Notes: generated by a model not told the origin, from the sequence alone. Numbered from the stretch's first letter, positions 23,770 through 32,760 are shown. The stretch is 41,457 bases of DNA from Lentisphaeria bacterium (GCA_022768375.1 JALEMG010000004.1:1-41457); one strand, 5' to 3'. Program-made: numbers and translations.

Positions 23770-25725
23770 CTACCGGGCCGGGAGGAACAGCGCGCTCCCC
23801 CGGGCGAAATCAATGCGGCTCAGCCGCAGACAGATGTAGTCCCCGATCTTCCACGCCGAATCGCGGGGATCGCCGGCACGTAACCCGTCCCGGCGGCGCC
23901 GGGGCAGCCGCTCCTTCTCCACAAAGCCGTAAATGCCGAACTCCGCCACCTCGACCTGCAGTCCGCCGGAGGTGATTTTCGTCACGATCCCGTCGTACAG
24001 CCGGTCGGCGCGGGCCGTCAACTCCTCCTCCAGCAGCCGGAGTTTGAGCCGGTCGGCGGCGGCAAAGCAGGCGGCGTCGATATTCTCCTCCTGCTCTCCG
24101 GCCCACGCCGCGATGCTCTCCAGCGTCCCGCCGCCGCGGGTCCGGGTCCGGCGGTCGAAGTTCCACAACTGCTGATGCACCGTCAGATCGGGATACCGCC
24201 GGATGGGACTGGTGAAGTGCGCGTAAAACGTCTTGCCCAGCGCAAAGTGAATGTCCCCCTTGACGCTGTACGACGCCCGGGCCAGCGACCGGAGCAGCAG
24301 ATTGAGGATGACCTCCTTTCGGCCGTCGTCGGGCAGCGCGGCGATGAATTCCCGGCAGGTCCCGCGATCGGAAATATCGCCCACGGACAGATGGAAATTC
24401 TCGTGCATCATATCGGAAAATTCCATGGTCTTCTCCGGTTCCGGCGCGGGATGGACCCGGTAAATTCCGGCGATCCCGGCGCGGGCCATTTCCAGACCCA
24501 CCGCCTGATTCGCCGCCAGCATGCACTCCTCCACCAGTTGTTCGGATTCCCGGGAGACCCGGCGTTCCAGACCGACGATGCGGTTTGCCGTTTCGTCGCA
24601 GAGGACCCGGATCTCCGGCAGGGGCAGGTCGATGAACCGCTCCCGCTCCGAGCGGAACTTGCGCATGGCCCGCGTCACGGCGGCCAGTTCGCGCAGCGCG
24701 GCGGCGGTGCCGGGACGCCACGCGGGGTCTTCGGTCCCGCCGTCCAGAAACTTCTGCACCTCGTCGTAGTTCAGCCGCCGGGTCACCCGGACAAGCGTGT
24801 GGCGGCGAACGCTTTTCCGCACTTCCCCGGCGGGCGTCACGGTGAGAAAGACCGAGTGGGCCAGCGAATCGGCGTCCTGCCGCATGCTGATCTTCGCGGT
24901 CAGCGCCGGGGGGAGCATCGGCAGCGTCCGCCCGGGCAGATAACAACTGAACGCCCGGAGCCGCGCCGCTTCGTCGAACCGGGTCTTCGGCGCGATGTAC
25001 GCCGCCACGTCCGCGATATGCACGCCGACGACCCAGTTGCCTTCTCCGTCCCGTTCGAGAGAGAGCGCGTCGTCGAAATCCTTGGCGTCGCCCGGGTCGA
25101 TGGTCAGGACCAGTTTGTCCCGGCAGTCCGTCCGCCCGATCTCCCGGGGCGCGATCGCCGCCGCCGCCTGATCGTCGGCGGCACCGTACCGCGGCGGCAG
25201 ATCGTATTCCGCCATCACCGCGTCCAGATCGGCGGTGATGTCCCCCGCCCGGCCGATGACACCGGCAATGGCGCCGCTCAGTCCGCCGCGGCCGGCGAAA
25301 TCGTACCGGACCCGAACCCAGTCGCCCCGCTTCGCGCCCTTGCGGGCGCCGTAAATTTTCACCTCATCCGGCAGTCGGGGATTGAGAGGGCGGACCACCG
25401 AACCGGCCAACAGTTCGCCCACGAATCCGGTGCGGCCGCGGGAGACGACCTCCTCCACTTTGCCCACATCGCCCTTTTCCAGGTCTTCGGGGTGGTCCTT
25501 GCGGGGAGGCAGCAGCCGGAGCCGCACCTGATCGCCGTCCAGCGCGTCGGCGGTGAATTTAGCCGGGACGAAGATCTCATCCCCGCCGCCGTCCGGGGTG
25601 ACGAACCCGAATCCGCCGACCGTGATCTTGATGGTCCCGGTGACTTCGGCGGTCCGCTTCCGCTCCTTCCGGGCCAGAACCCGCTCCGCCAGACGTCTCA
25701 AACGCTGTTTGCGCTGTTTTTTCAT
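23770..25725 (-). CDS. rnr: Ribonuclease R (RNase II/R family 3'-5' exoribonuclease)
   Basis: 651 residues. Hydrolytic, processive degradation of structured RNA from the 3' end. A basic N-terminus (KKQRKQRLRR) is followed by cold-shock domains (TGTIKITVGGFGFVTPD). The RNB catalytic domain has the metal motif TIDPGDAKDFDDAL and HIADVAAYI, with AHFTSPIRRYPDLTVHQ near its end. A C-terminal S1 domain (GIVTKITSGGLQVEVAEFGI) follows. It is slightly shorter than E. coli RNase R, without the long basic tail. The start at 25725 has a GGAGGT site and overlaps the stop of the upstream gene (ATGA). Confidence 0.94.
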   Translation of the reverse strand: MKKQRKQRLRRLAERVLARKERKRTAEVTGTIKITVGGFGFVTPDGGGDEIFVPAKFTADALDGDQVRLRLLPPRKDHPEDLEKGDVGKVEEVVSRGRTGFVGELLAGSVVRPLNPRLPDEVKIYGARKGAKRGDWVRVRYDFAGRGGLSGAIAGVIGRAGDITADLDAVMAEYDLPPRYGAADDQAAAAIAPREIGRTDCRDKLVLTIDPGDAKDFDDALSLERDGEGNWVVGVHIADVAAYIAPKTRFDEAARLRAFSCYLPGRTLPMLPPALTAKISMRQDADSLAHSVFLTVTPAGEVRKSVRRHTLVRVTRRLNYDEVQKFLDGGTEDPAWRPGTAAALRELAAVTRAMRKFRSERERFIDLPLPEIRVLCDETANRIVGLERRVSRESEQLVEECMLAANQAVGLEMARAGIAGIYRVHPAPEPEKTMEFSDMMHENFHLSVGDISDRGTCREFIAALPDDGRKEVILNLLLRSLARASYSVKGDIHFALGKTFYAHFTSPIRRYPDLTVHQQLWNFDRRTRTRGGGTLESIAAWAGEQEENIDAACFAAADRLKLRLLEEELTARADRLYDGIVTKITSGGLQVEVAEFGIYGFVEKERLPRRRRDGLRAGDPRDSAWKIGDYICLRLSRIDFARGSALFLPAR

Positions 25726-26528
25726 CGTTGCACCTCCCATATCGGCAGCAGTCCGGTCTCCGGCAGCATCCGGCGGCTTTCCGGAGAAAACACCGTGTTC
25801 AGGAACTCCGACAGCAACGGAGAATCGGATTTTCCGGTCACGATCCAGTAGTGCAGCGCCAGCGGGTATCGGCCGGAGACCACACTGGCGGTATCCGGCG
25901 CGACATCACCGACCGGCAGGGCGATGATCTCCGCGCTTCGCTCCGGGAGGAAGGGCCCGAAGCCGGCGGCGGCGGGATTGAGAAAGGTGAACATCTGAGC
26001 GACGGACCCGACCCGGAACACCTCCGGCGCATAGTTTCTTTCCCCGAAGACCCGGCGGATCAGCGTCGTCTCCGGCATGTCGCTTTTCAGCGTGATCCGC
26101 TGGACGTCCGCGGCCCGCGGCCCGAATTTGCTCCAGCGCGGCCGGGCCTCCGTCAGCAGATTCAGCACCTCCGCCGGGGTCAGGGAACCGGAGGGGTTGC
26201 CGGGATGGACGTAAACGCACAGCGCCTCGGCCGCATAGGGCCGCGTCCGCAGTCCCGCGTCGGCGGGCGGCCGGAACCGGGCGTCCAGCACGATCAGATC
26301 GAACTCCCCCTCGCGCAGCGCCGCCGCCGCCCGGGAGGGCAGGACCCGCTTCATGGTAACTTTTCCCCGCCCGGCAAGAGCCAGGTCCAGCGCCTGCTTC
26401 TGAAACAGAGTCAGCGGCGCGCCGTTGGATCCGTCGCCGATGCGCAGGATCGCCTCCGCCGCGCCGACGAAATTCCCGGCGGCGCATGACAGCCATGCGA
26501 AAAGGAGGACGACGAACCGCTTCAGCAT
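25722..26528 (-). CDS. Periplasmic substrate-binding protein, PstS-like
   Basis: 268 residues. The signal peptide MLKRFVVLLFAWLSCAAG ends around residue 24. The mature part has the pattern of a two-lobed phosphate-type binding protein (PBP-like): a central EALCVYVHPGNPSGSLTPAE, as in PstS-like proteins, then LKSDMPETTLIRRVFGER and SGRYPLALHYWIVTG. No ABC permease or ATPase is adjacent, so it may act alone, for instance as a sensor or in phosphate scavenging. Its start overlaps the hisC stop and its stop overlaps the rnr start. Confidence 0.68.
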   Translation of the reverse strand: MLKRFVVLLFAWLSCAAGNFVGAAEAILRIGDGSNGAPLTLFQKQALDLALAGRGKVTMKRVLPSRAAAALREGEFDLIVLDARFRPPADAGLRTRPYAAEALCVYVHPGNPSGSLTPAEVLNLLTEARPRWSKFGPRAADVQRITLKSDMPETTLIRRVFGERNYAPEVFRVGSVAQMFTFLNPAAAGFGPFLPERSAEIIALPVGDVAPDTASVVSGRYPLALHYWIVTGKSDSPLLSEFLNTVFSPESRRMLPETGLLPIWEVQR

Positions 26529-27580
26529 GGGTACTTCCGGGTGAGGACTTCCAGCAGCCGGTCGTTCTCCGCCGGAGTGCCGACGGTGATGCGGACGCCG
26601 TGCCCGGTGACTTTCCCCGGGAAATACCGCACCACCACCGCGTGTTCCCGCAGATGCGCGAAACACCCCGCGCCGTCACCGTCCGGCGGCACGGCGAAAA
26701 CGAAGTTCGCCTGCGACGGCACCACCGTGAAACGCCGCAAGAGCAGTTCCCGGATCAGCCGTTCCCTTTCGGCAATGATTTTGGCCACGCAGTCGGCCCG
26801 GTGGGATTTGTCGGCGTAATTGGCTTTGGCCACCTCCTGCGAGAGCGTGTCCAGATTGTAGGAGTCCTTGAGTTTCATCAGCCCCGTGATCAGCGCCGGG
26901 TGGCCGAAGGCGTACCCCAGCCGCACTCCGGCCATGGACGAACTTTTGGAAAACGTCCGCATCACCAGCACATTGGGGAACTCCCCGGCGAAATCGGCGC
27001 AGTGGTCCGCCGCGAAATCGGCGTAGGCCTCGTCGATCAGCACGATCCCGTCGAATTCTTCACAGTACCGGCGCGCCGTTTCCCGCGGCACGCAGTTGCC
27101 GGTGGGAGCGTTGGGCCGGGTGAGAATGAGCAGATTGGCGTCCTTCGCCTGCCGCACCGCGTCCGCCGGATAGGAAAAATCCTTTCCCTCCAGCGCAATG
27201 CGGTACACCGGCGCACCCTGCATCGCCGCCAGCACCGGATAGAGGGAGTAACTCGGTTCAAAAACCGCCACCGGCCGGTCCGGAGCGGTGAACGCCCGGA
27301 ACACCATGGTCAGCAGATCGTCCGAACCGTTGCCCGCGATGAGATTTTCCCGTTTCAGCCCCAGATCGGCGGCCAGCAGGTCCCGCAGCGCGTCCGCCGT
27401 CGGGTCCGGATACCGCCGCAGCCGGGCGATGTCGAAATTTTTCAGCACTTCCGCCACTTTCGGCGATGGCGGATAGGGGTTTTCGTTGGTGTTGAGTTTG
27501 ACGAGATCGGCCATTTTCGGCTGTTCGCCGGGGACGTACCCCGCGATGGCGTCGATTTCGGGACGGAAATAGGATTTCAT
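26522..27580 (-). CDS. hisC: Histidinol-phosphate aminotransferase
   Basis: 352 residues, pyridoxal-phosphate enzyme of fold type I. It converts imidazole-acetol phosphate and glutamate to histidinol phosphate in histidine synthesis, and often also acts on aromatic amino acids. Motifs are LVKLNTNENPYPPSP, then AGNGSDDLLTMVFRAF (cofactor phosphate), TRPNAPTGN and VLIDEAYADF. The lysine that binds the cofactor is in MRTFSKSSSMAGVRLGYAFG. GGAGGG lies 8 nt before the ATG. It sits alone among unrelated genes; no other his genes are in view. Confidence 0.93.
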   Translation of the reverse strand: MKSYFRPEIDAIAGYVPGEQPKMADLVKLNTNENPYPPSPKVAEVLKNFDIARLRRYPDPTADALRDLLAADLGLKRENLIAGNGSDDLLTMVFRAFTAPDRPVAVFEPSYSLYPVLAAMQGAPVYRIALEGKDFSYPADAVRQAKDANLLILTRPNAPTGNCVPRETARRYCEEFDGIVLIDEAYADFAADHCADFAGEFPNVLVMRTFSKSSSMAGVRLGYAFGHPALITGLMKLKDSYNLDTLSQEVAKANYADKSHRADCVAKIIAERERLIRELLLRRFTVVPSQANFVFAVPPDGDGAGCFAHLREHAVVVRYFPGKVTGHGVRITVGTPAENDRLLEVLTRKYPC

Positions 27581-28137
27581 ATACTTGACCCTCCGGCAAG
27601 AATTGTCATGATCAGCACATACAGCGACGTGACCGCCAGCACCCCGGCGAAACCGCCGCCGACCAGCCGGGCCGTCCGCCGGGCCGCCGCCCGCCGCAGC
27701 GCGTCCCGCAGCAGATACGGTTTGGCCGAAAGCCATATCCCCGCGATCCCCCCCAGCCAGCAGACGACCGTGACCGCCGTCGCCCCGGGGATGCGGCAGT
27801 CGAACGCGGTGTGGATCTGCCCGTAAGCGGCGACGATCAGCCACAGCGCCAGCCCCCGGGCGGCGTAGGCGTCGATGTGAAAAAAGCACAGGATCGGCAG
27901 TACGACCGCCAGCGGCAGCAGCCACGGCGCCAGAAACTCCGGCGACACCGGAAGCGCCAGCGGCACACAGCGCAGCACGGCGGGCAGCGTCAGCAGCAGT
28001 CCCGCCCATTTGTGGCGGCACCACGCCTCCCGCCTTCGGAGGTTGTCCGGGGTCGTTCGCAGAAAAATCACCGCGACCGCCGCGAAAACCCCGAAGGAAA
28101 GCAGGGCTTCCAGTTCATTGAAATACAGTTCCGTCAT
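27577..28137 (-). CDS. Hypothetical membrane protein
   Basis: 186 residues with about five predicted transmembrane helices (near 12-27, 45-60, 70-88, 92-105, 115-135 and a C-terminal one at 160-180). It begins MTELYFNELEALLSFGVF. I recognise no family. The stop overlaps the hisC start (27577-27580), so it is translated as part of the tightly packed unit. Confidence 0.7.
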   Translation of the reverse strand: MTELYFNELEALLSFGVFAAVAVIFLRTTPDNLRRREAWCRHKWAGLLLTLPAVLRCVPLALPVSPEFLAPWLLPLAVVLPILCFFHIDAYAARGLALWLIVAAYGQIHTAFDCRIPGATAVTVVCWLGGIAGIWLSAKPYLLRDALRRAAARRTARLVGGGFAGVLAVTSLYVLIMTILAGGSSI

Positions 28138-28143
28138 GTCCGA

Positions 28144-28956
28144 TCATCCTATGTTGTAGAACCGTTTCCCGTTGGCGGTGAATGCCGCCGCCGCCTCCTC
28201 CGGCGTCATGCCCCGGTCCGCGCCGAGCCGTTCCGCCACCAGCCCCACCATGGCGGGAGTGTTGGGCCGTCCCCGGTACGGCACCGGGGTCAGGTACGGC
28301 GAATCGGTTTCGATGAGCAGCCGCTCCGTCGGGATGCGGGCGAGCGCCTCCCGGACGTTGGATGCCGCTTTGAACGTATACAGTCCGGTCACGCCGAAAT
28401 ACCCGCCCAGTTCCAGAAATTTCTCCGCGAAACCGGCGTCCCCGGCGTAACAGTGGACGACGAACCGTCCGCCCGCCGCCGCGAAATCCCGCAAATACTC
28501 CAGCGCGTCGCGGTACGCTCCGTCCGCGCCGTCCCGGTCCCGCAGATGCAGCATCGCCGGCAGATCCCACTCCAACGCCAGCGCCAGAAACTCCGCCAAC
28601 ACCTCCCGCTGAATTGCCGGTTCGGAGAAATCGTAGAAATAATCCAGCCCGATCTCCCCCACGGCTTTCAGTTTCGCGTGTCCCCGGAACTCCGCGAACT
28701 CCCCGCACCGCCGACGATTCGCGGCGGCTTCATGCGGATGGATCCCGGCGGCAAAATACCCGTCCGGCACCGCTTCGGCAAACTTTCGCGCCCGGGAACT
28801 TTCCTCCGGCGTTCCTCCGGCACAGAGCAGATACAGGCGCGTCAGCGGTTCCCGGAAACGCTCCGCGATCCGTGCCCAGTCCGCCCGCATCGCCGCCAGC
28901 GCGGTCTCCGCCCCGACGTCCCCGTCGAGGTGGAAATGCGTGTCAAACAGTTCCAT
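28144..28956 (-). CDS. tatD: TatD-family metal-dependent hydrolase (3'-5' DNase)
   Basis: 270 residues, TIM barrel. Metal-binding residues are in LFDTHFHLDGD (H-x-H), GEIGLDYFYDF (catalytic Glu and Asp), MLHLRDRD, VVHCYAGD and LIETDSPYL, followed by RGRPNTPAMV. Members remove nucleotides from DNA 3' ends in repair and degradation. GGAGG lies before the ATG, 23 nt after the LptF/G gene. Confidence 0.92.
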   Translation of the reverse strand: MELFDTHFHLDGDVGAETALAAMRADWARIAERFREPLTRLYLLCAGGTPEESSRARKFAEAVPDGYFAAGIHPHEAAANRRRCGEFAEFRGHAKLKAVGEIGLDYFYDFSEPAIQREVLAEFLALALEWDLPAMLHLRDRDGADGAYRDALEYLRDFAAAGGRFVVHCYAGDAGFAEKFLELGGYFGVTGLYTFKAASNVREALARIPTERLLIETDSPYLTPVPYRGRPNTPAMVGLVAERLGADRGMTPEEAAAAFTANGKRFYNIG

Positions 28957-28979
28957 GCTCCGGCCTCCGGGCGTTCGTT

Positions 28980-30320
28980 TCAGTTGCGGTCGCGGAGCAG
29001 TTTCCCCGCGCCCGCCGCGATGAATGCGATCGTCGGCGCCAGACCGCAGAGCGCCGGATTGAGCGCTCCGCTTTTGCCCAGCATCAGAAAAATCTCCGCT
29101 ACGATGATGTAGACCACGATCAGCCCGATGGCGGAAATGATTGCCAGCATACTGCCGGTGCGTTCGTTTTTCGTCGCCAGCGGAATGCCGAGAAACACCG
29201 CCAGAAAACAACTCCACGGAAACGCGATGCGGTAGAAAAACACCGTTTCGTAAATGCACCGCGCCCGCTCCGGCATATTCGGATTGCGCCGCAGGATCCG
29301 CCAGATCACCGGCGTGGAGAGGTTGTCCTTCTCCTGGACCGCGTTCAGGATATCTTCCGGACGCTCGCCGATCTCATCGGCGGGGAAATGCAGGTCCCGC
29401 ACCGGCAGGTCCGGGTGCAGTACCATCGTCCCCTGCGACGCCTGAAACATCGTCTCCTCCATGCGGTCGTAACTCACGAAGGTCCCGGACACGAACACCC
29501 ATTCCCGCGCCCGGTCGTCGTAACGGACCTCCTCCAAATTGAAATCCAGTTTCCTGCCGGCCAGCAGTCGGCTCACCGCCCGGAAGCGGGCGTCGCCGTC
29601 ACCGAGTTCCGGCAGTTTGGCAAATCGCGGACCCAGCACATTTTTCACCGCCGCCTCGAATTCCGGCGTTCCCGGTTCGCCCAGCAGCCGGACGATCATC
29701 CGGTCGTCCCACTCCGTGCGCAGCGTCACATTCTTCTGCCGTTCGCCGCTGACGAACAACTGAAACAGCCACCGCCGCCGGCCGTCGTCGCTCTTGTAGG
29801 TCAGCAGCGACTTGGCGAACCGCCGCTTGTCCGCGCCCAGATCGAACAGCCGGTCCGCTTCCACCGAGGTCCACGGCACCAGCACTTCGTTGAAATACAC
29901 GTTGACCGCGGTGACGCAAAGCCCCACCGCGAAGATCGCCCCGCCGCACCGGAACAGCGACACCCCGGACGCCCGCATCGCCGTGACTTCCTGATTCTTG
30001 CCGAATGTCGCCATCGTCCACATGCATCCCAGCAGCATGGAGATCGGCAGGATGAACCGGATGTTGCCCGGGAGCCGGTAGAGCAGATAGGAAACGATCA
30101 CCCGCCATGATGCCTTCGCCTCCAGAAACGCTCCGATGTCCCGGTAAACGTCGTTCAGCACGAAAAGGATCACGAAAACCAGCAGCAAAATGGCGTACTT
30201 GATGAGAAATTCCCGCAAAATGTAGCCGTCCAGGACCCACAGCGGGAACCAGCGGCGCGGCGGTCGTTTCCCCTCTCCGGGCCCGATGATGCCGGGTTTC
30301 ACTTCCATATCGTCAGGCAT
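28980..30320 (-). CDS. LptF/LptG-family LPS export permease
   Basis: 446 residues. An N-terminal block of three helices (near 33-55, 78-100, 125-145) and a C-terminal block of three (near 365-440) flank a large periplasmic beta-jellyroll region, the layout of LptF/LptG. These proteins, with the ATPase LptB, extract LPS from the inner membrane. Typical is DGYILREFLIKYAILLLVFV and, between helices, GCMWTMATFGKNQEVTAMRA with the coupling helix. Whether it is LptF or LptG cannot be told from one copy. The start at 30320 has only a weak site; M5 at 30308 is an alternative. It starts 6 nt after cstA. Confidence 0.85.
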   Translation of the reverse strand: MPDDMEVKPGIIGPGEGKRPPRRWFPLWVLDGYILREFLIKYAILLLVFVILFVLNDVYRDIGAFLEAKASWRVIVSYLLYRLPGNIRFILPISMLLGCMWTMATFGKNQEVTAMRASGVSLFRCGGAIFAVGLCVTAVNVYFNEVLVPWTSVEADRLFDLGADKRRFAKSLLTYKSDDGRRRWLFQLFVSGERQKNVTLRTEWDDRMIVRLLGEPGTPEFEAAVKNVLGPRFAKLPELGDGDARFRAVSRLLAGRKLDFNLEEVRYDDRAREWVFVSGTFVSYDRMEETMFQASQGTMVLHPDLPVRDLHFPADEIGERPEDILNAVQEKDNLSTPVIWRILRRNPNMPERARCIYETVFFYRIAFPWSCFLAVFLGIPLATKNERTGSMLAIISAIGLIVVYIIVAEIFLMLGKSGALNPALCGLAPTIAFIAAGAGKLLRDRN

Positions 30321-30326
30321 GATCGG

Positions 30327-31781
30327 TCATCCGTTGACGTTCACCGACCCGGACCGGACCCGGGCCCAGCCGAAAACCGCCAGCGAAACGAATCCGGCGA
30401 TGAGATACGCGTACCGCAGTTCCAGCCCCAGCCCGATCGGACCGCCGTGTTCCGGGCTGGTCCACAGAATGTACGTCGTCACCACAAACGTAATGAACAT
30501 CCCCGGGATCACCGTGATGAATGCCGGACGCTTCAAATGGAAAAGATAAATGGACCCGGCCAGCAGTGCGAATGCCGCGATCACCTGATTGGCCCACGCG
30601 AAGTACGTCCACAGCACATTGAAACTGCCGGCGTCCTTGTTGCTCCAGAGCAGCAGTCCCGCCACCGCCGCGATCAGCGGCCCCGTCAGCATCAGCCGGA
30701 GCAGGATCGGCTTCTGGTCCACATGGAAACTCTCCGCCAGACTCAGCCGCAAACTCCGCATCGCCGTGTCCCCGCTGGTGACCGCCAGAATAATCACACT
30801 GATGACCACCACCGTGGAGATGTGATCGTGCAGAAACGTATCGGCGATCCGGGCCAGCACGCCGTTGGGGTTGGTGCCGATGAGTTCGGGGAACTTGTTG
30901 TACACCGCCAGCGCTCCGGCCGCCCAGATCATGGCGATGCCCCCTTCCACCGCCATCATCCGGAAAAATACGCCGAAGCCCTGCTTCTCGCTTTTCATCG
31001 TCCGGGCCACAATCGGCGCCTGCGTCGCGTGAAACCCCGACAGAATGCCGCAGGCGATGGTGACGAACAGCATCGGCACCAGCGGCATGTTGTTGGCCGC
31101 CGTGAACTTTTTGGCGGCGAAAGCCGCGCTCTCCGTCAGCAGACCCGGCTCCCGCCAGTTGTCGACCAGCAGCGCCGCCAGCAGCGCCGCCGTTCCCAGC
31201 AAAAGCATCATCCCGAACAACGGATAGATCCGCCCGATGATCTTGTCCACCGGGAACAGCGTCGCTATCACATAATACGCGAAAATCACCAGCACCGTCA
31301 GGAGAAATTCATGGGGCAGTTCCACCAGCGCCGTCGCCAGTTTCGCCGGCACGTTGACGAACACCGCCACCACCAGCAGCAGCGCAATGCAGAGAAACAC
31401 CGAAAATATCCGGGCCACATGCCGCCCCGCCGTCAGCCGCACCAGTTCCGGCAGGTTGGCCCCGTTGTGGCGGATGGACATCATCCCCGCCACATAGTCA
31501 TGCACCGCGCCCATGAGAATGCACCCCGCGGGGATAATCAGAAACACCGCCTCTCCGAACCGGATCCCGATAATCACTCCGATCACCGGACCGATGCCGG
31601 CGATGTTCAGCAGTTGGATCAGCATGTTCTTCCAGTTCGGCAGGATCACGAAGTCGACTCCGTCTCCGTTTTTCACCGCCGGAGTGATCCGGTCGTCCGG
31701 CGCGAGGATCGTCCGCACCACCTTGCCGTACAGGAAATACCCGGCGATGAGCACGGCCATCCCGGTCAGAAAAAGTTTCAT
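30327..31781 (-). CDS. cstA: CstA-family carbon starvation protein (putative pyruvate/peptide transporter)
   Basis: 484 residues with about thirteen transmembrane helices. The N-terminal family block has DGVDFVILPNWKNMLIQLLN and IAGIGPVIGVIIGIRFGEAV, a hallmark of CstA. It continues with GAVHDYVAGMMSIRHNGANL and HATQAPIVARTMKSEKQG. In E. coli, relatives import pyruvate or peptides. The length is nearer to the short Gram-positive-like CstA than the 700-residue E. coli form. AAGGAG precedes the ATG. It is the first gene of the eight-gene minus-strand unit and has a clear promoter 50 nt upstream. Confidence 0.88.
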   Translation of the reverse strand: MKLFLTGMAVLIAGYFLYGKVVRTILAPDDRITPAVKNGDGVDFVILPNWKNMLIQLLNIAGIGPVIGVIIGIRFGEAVFLIIPAGCILMGAVHDYVAGMMSIRHNGANLPELVRLTAGRHVARIFSVFLCIALLLVVAVFVNVPAKLATALVELPHEFLLTVLVIFAYYVIATLFPVDKIIGRIYPLFGMMLLLGTAALLAALLVDNWREPGLLTESAAFAAKKFTAANNMPLVPMLFVTIACGILSGFHATQAPIVARTMKSEKQGFGVFFRMMAVEGGIAMIWAAGALAVYNKFPELIGTNPNGVLARIADTFLHDHISTVVVISVIILAVTSGDTAMRSLRLSLAESFHVDQKPILLRLMLTGPLIAAVAGLLLWSNKDAGSFNVLWTYFAWANQVIAAFALLAGSIYLFHLKRPAFITVIPGMFITFVVTTYILWTSPEHGGPIGLGLELRYAYLIAGFVSLAVFGWARVRSGSVNVNG

Positions 31782-31833
31782 TTCATTCTCCTTGTTTCTC
31801 CCGCCCCTCGGCATGAGGGCGCGCGATCATCAT

Positions 31834-31862
31834 AATATACCACCGGTGCGGCGATTATGCAA
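31834..31862 (-). promoter_or_regulatory. Promoter of the cstA-lptF/G-tatD-hisC-rnr-waaP unit
   Basis: Minus strand: TTGCAT (31862-31857), 17 bp, TATATT (31839-31834). The genes downstream are spaced by at most 24 nt or overlap, so this may serve all eight. Confidence 0.7.
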
Positions 31863-31865
31863 CTT

Positions 31866-32579
31866 TTACCGCACCATCTCCGTGCCGTCCGCCCCGGCGC
31901 TGTACAACTCGTAACGTTTTCCGTCCGGCGCGCATTGATAGCGATACTCCGCGCCCCACGGGTCCCGGGGAATTTTTTCGAGGTACGGACCATTCCAATT
32001 GCCGCGTTCCGAAAACCGGACATGCAGTTCGGCCAACGCCCGCGGATAGACGCCATTGTCGGTGAAAAAGTGTTCCAGCGCCTCCTCCAGCAGCATGATC
32101 TCCTCCCGGGCGCGTTCCGTCCTGCGGCGCAAATCGACCTCGGGCCGGGCGTTCTCCCGGGCGAAAATCTCCGCGGCGGCCTTGTCCGTCACCCGGACTC
32201 GCACCCCGCGCGGCCCCCGGTCGTAGGCCGGCATGACCTCCACCGTACTGCCCGGTAATTCCCCCCGGCCGCCGGACAGCCGGCAGTGCCACTTGCGGAG
32301 AACCGTCGCCTCCGCTGCGGCGCGATCCCACGATGCGGCGACGAAATCCGCCCGCCACACCGTGAAACTTCGGGGCGTAGCGAAAATCTCCGCCATCCCC
32401 GATACGCCGTCCCATGTTGCCGGAACGCTTCGGAATTCCCGCCGCACCGCCGCCGACGCGCCCAATTCACACTCCGGCATCCGGACGATCCGTTCCGGCG
32501 GGGCGTCCGAACCGCACCCGATCCCGGCGAGCATCAGCGCCGCCGCAAGGTTCCGCCAAATCTTCTTCTGTCTCATCAT
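31866..32579 (-). CDS. Secreted protein, probably lipoprotein, with GspG-like C-terminal domain
   Basis: 237 residues. The N-terminus MMRQKKIWRNLAAALMLAGIGC is a signal peptide with a possible but atypical lipobox at Cys22. Residues from about 160 onward (EEALEHFFTDNGVYPRALAE, then GPYLEKIPRDPWGAEYRYQC and YELYSAGADG) match the C-terminal domain of type II secretion major pseudopilin GspG, with the usual Y-P and D-P-W-G pattern. The N-terminal pilin helix is absent, replaced by an unrelated domain of 130 residues. It may be a pseudopilin-derived surface protein. There is no ribosome binding site; the -10 box ends 7 nt before the first ATG, so the mRNA may be leaderless. Confidence 0.7.
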   Translation of the reverse strand: MMRQKKIWRNLAAALMLAGIGCGSDAPPERIVRMPECELGASAAVRREFRSVPATWDGVSGMAEIFATPRSFTVWRADFVAASWDRAAAEATVLRKWHCRLSGGRGELPGSTVEVMPAYDRGPRGVRVRVTDKAAAEIFARENARPEVDLRRRTERAREEIMLLEEALEHFFTDNGVYPRALAELHVRFSERGNWNGPYLEKIPRDPWGAEYRYQCAPDGKRYELYSAGADGTEMVR

Positions 32580-32586
32580 GTCAGAT

Positions 32587-32615
32587 AAGATACACGCTTT
32601 CCCCGAAAAAAGCAA
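32587..32615 (-). promoter_or_regulatory. Promoter of the GspG-like lipoprotein gene (leaderless candidate)
   Basis: Minus strand: TTGCTT, 17 bp, TATCTT (32592-32587). The expected transcription start coincides with the start codon at 32579. Confidence 0.5.
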
Positions 32616-32625
32616 GATTCCCGCC

Positions 32626-32654
32626 TTGACAAATCCCGCATGCGGGGATATATT
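32626..32654 (+). promoter_or_regulatory. Promoter of tRNA-Lys
   Basis: Consensus TTGACA (32626-32631), 17 bp, TATATT (32649-32654), the best -35 in the window. The spacer holds a perfect 12-bp palindrome CCCGCATGCGGG (32635-32646). Confidence 0.8.
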
Positions 32655-32684
32655 ATCCGAAAGTTCGGTATTTCGCCGATCAGT

Positions 32685-32760
32685 GCGCCCGTAGCTCAGT
32701 CGGTAGAGCAAGTGACTCTTAATCACTGGGTCCACGGTTCGAGTCCGTGCGGGCGCACCA
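32685..32760 (+). tRNA. tRNA-Lys (anticodon CTT)
   Basis: 76 nt with encoded CCA. The acceptor stem GCGCCCG pairs with CGGGCGC. The D arm has GCTCAGTCGGTAGAGC, the anticodon stem-loop is GTGA-CTCTTAA-TCAC with anticodon CTT, and the T arm is CACGG-TTCGAGT-CCGTG. All stems are intact. A T-run (32761-32769) follows and may end the transcript. Confidence 0.97.

Noticed and set aside
32685-32760. tRNA-Lys as attachment site of the phage cassette
   Set aside because: The cassette is 14 kb away and no copy of the tRNA 3' end is seen at its borders.
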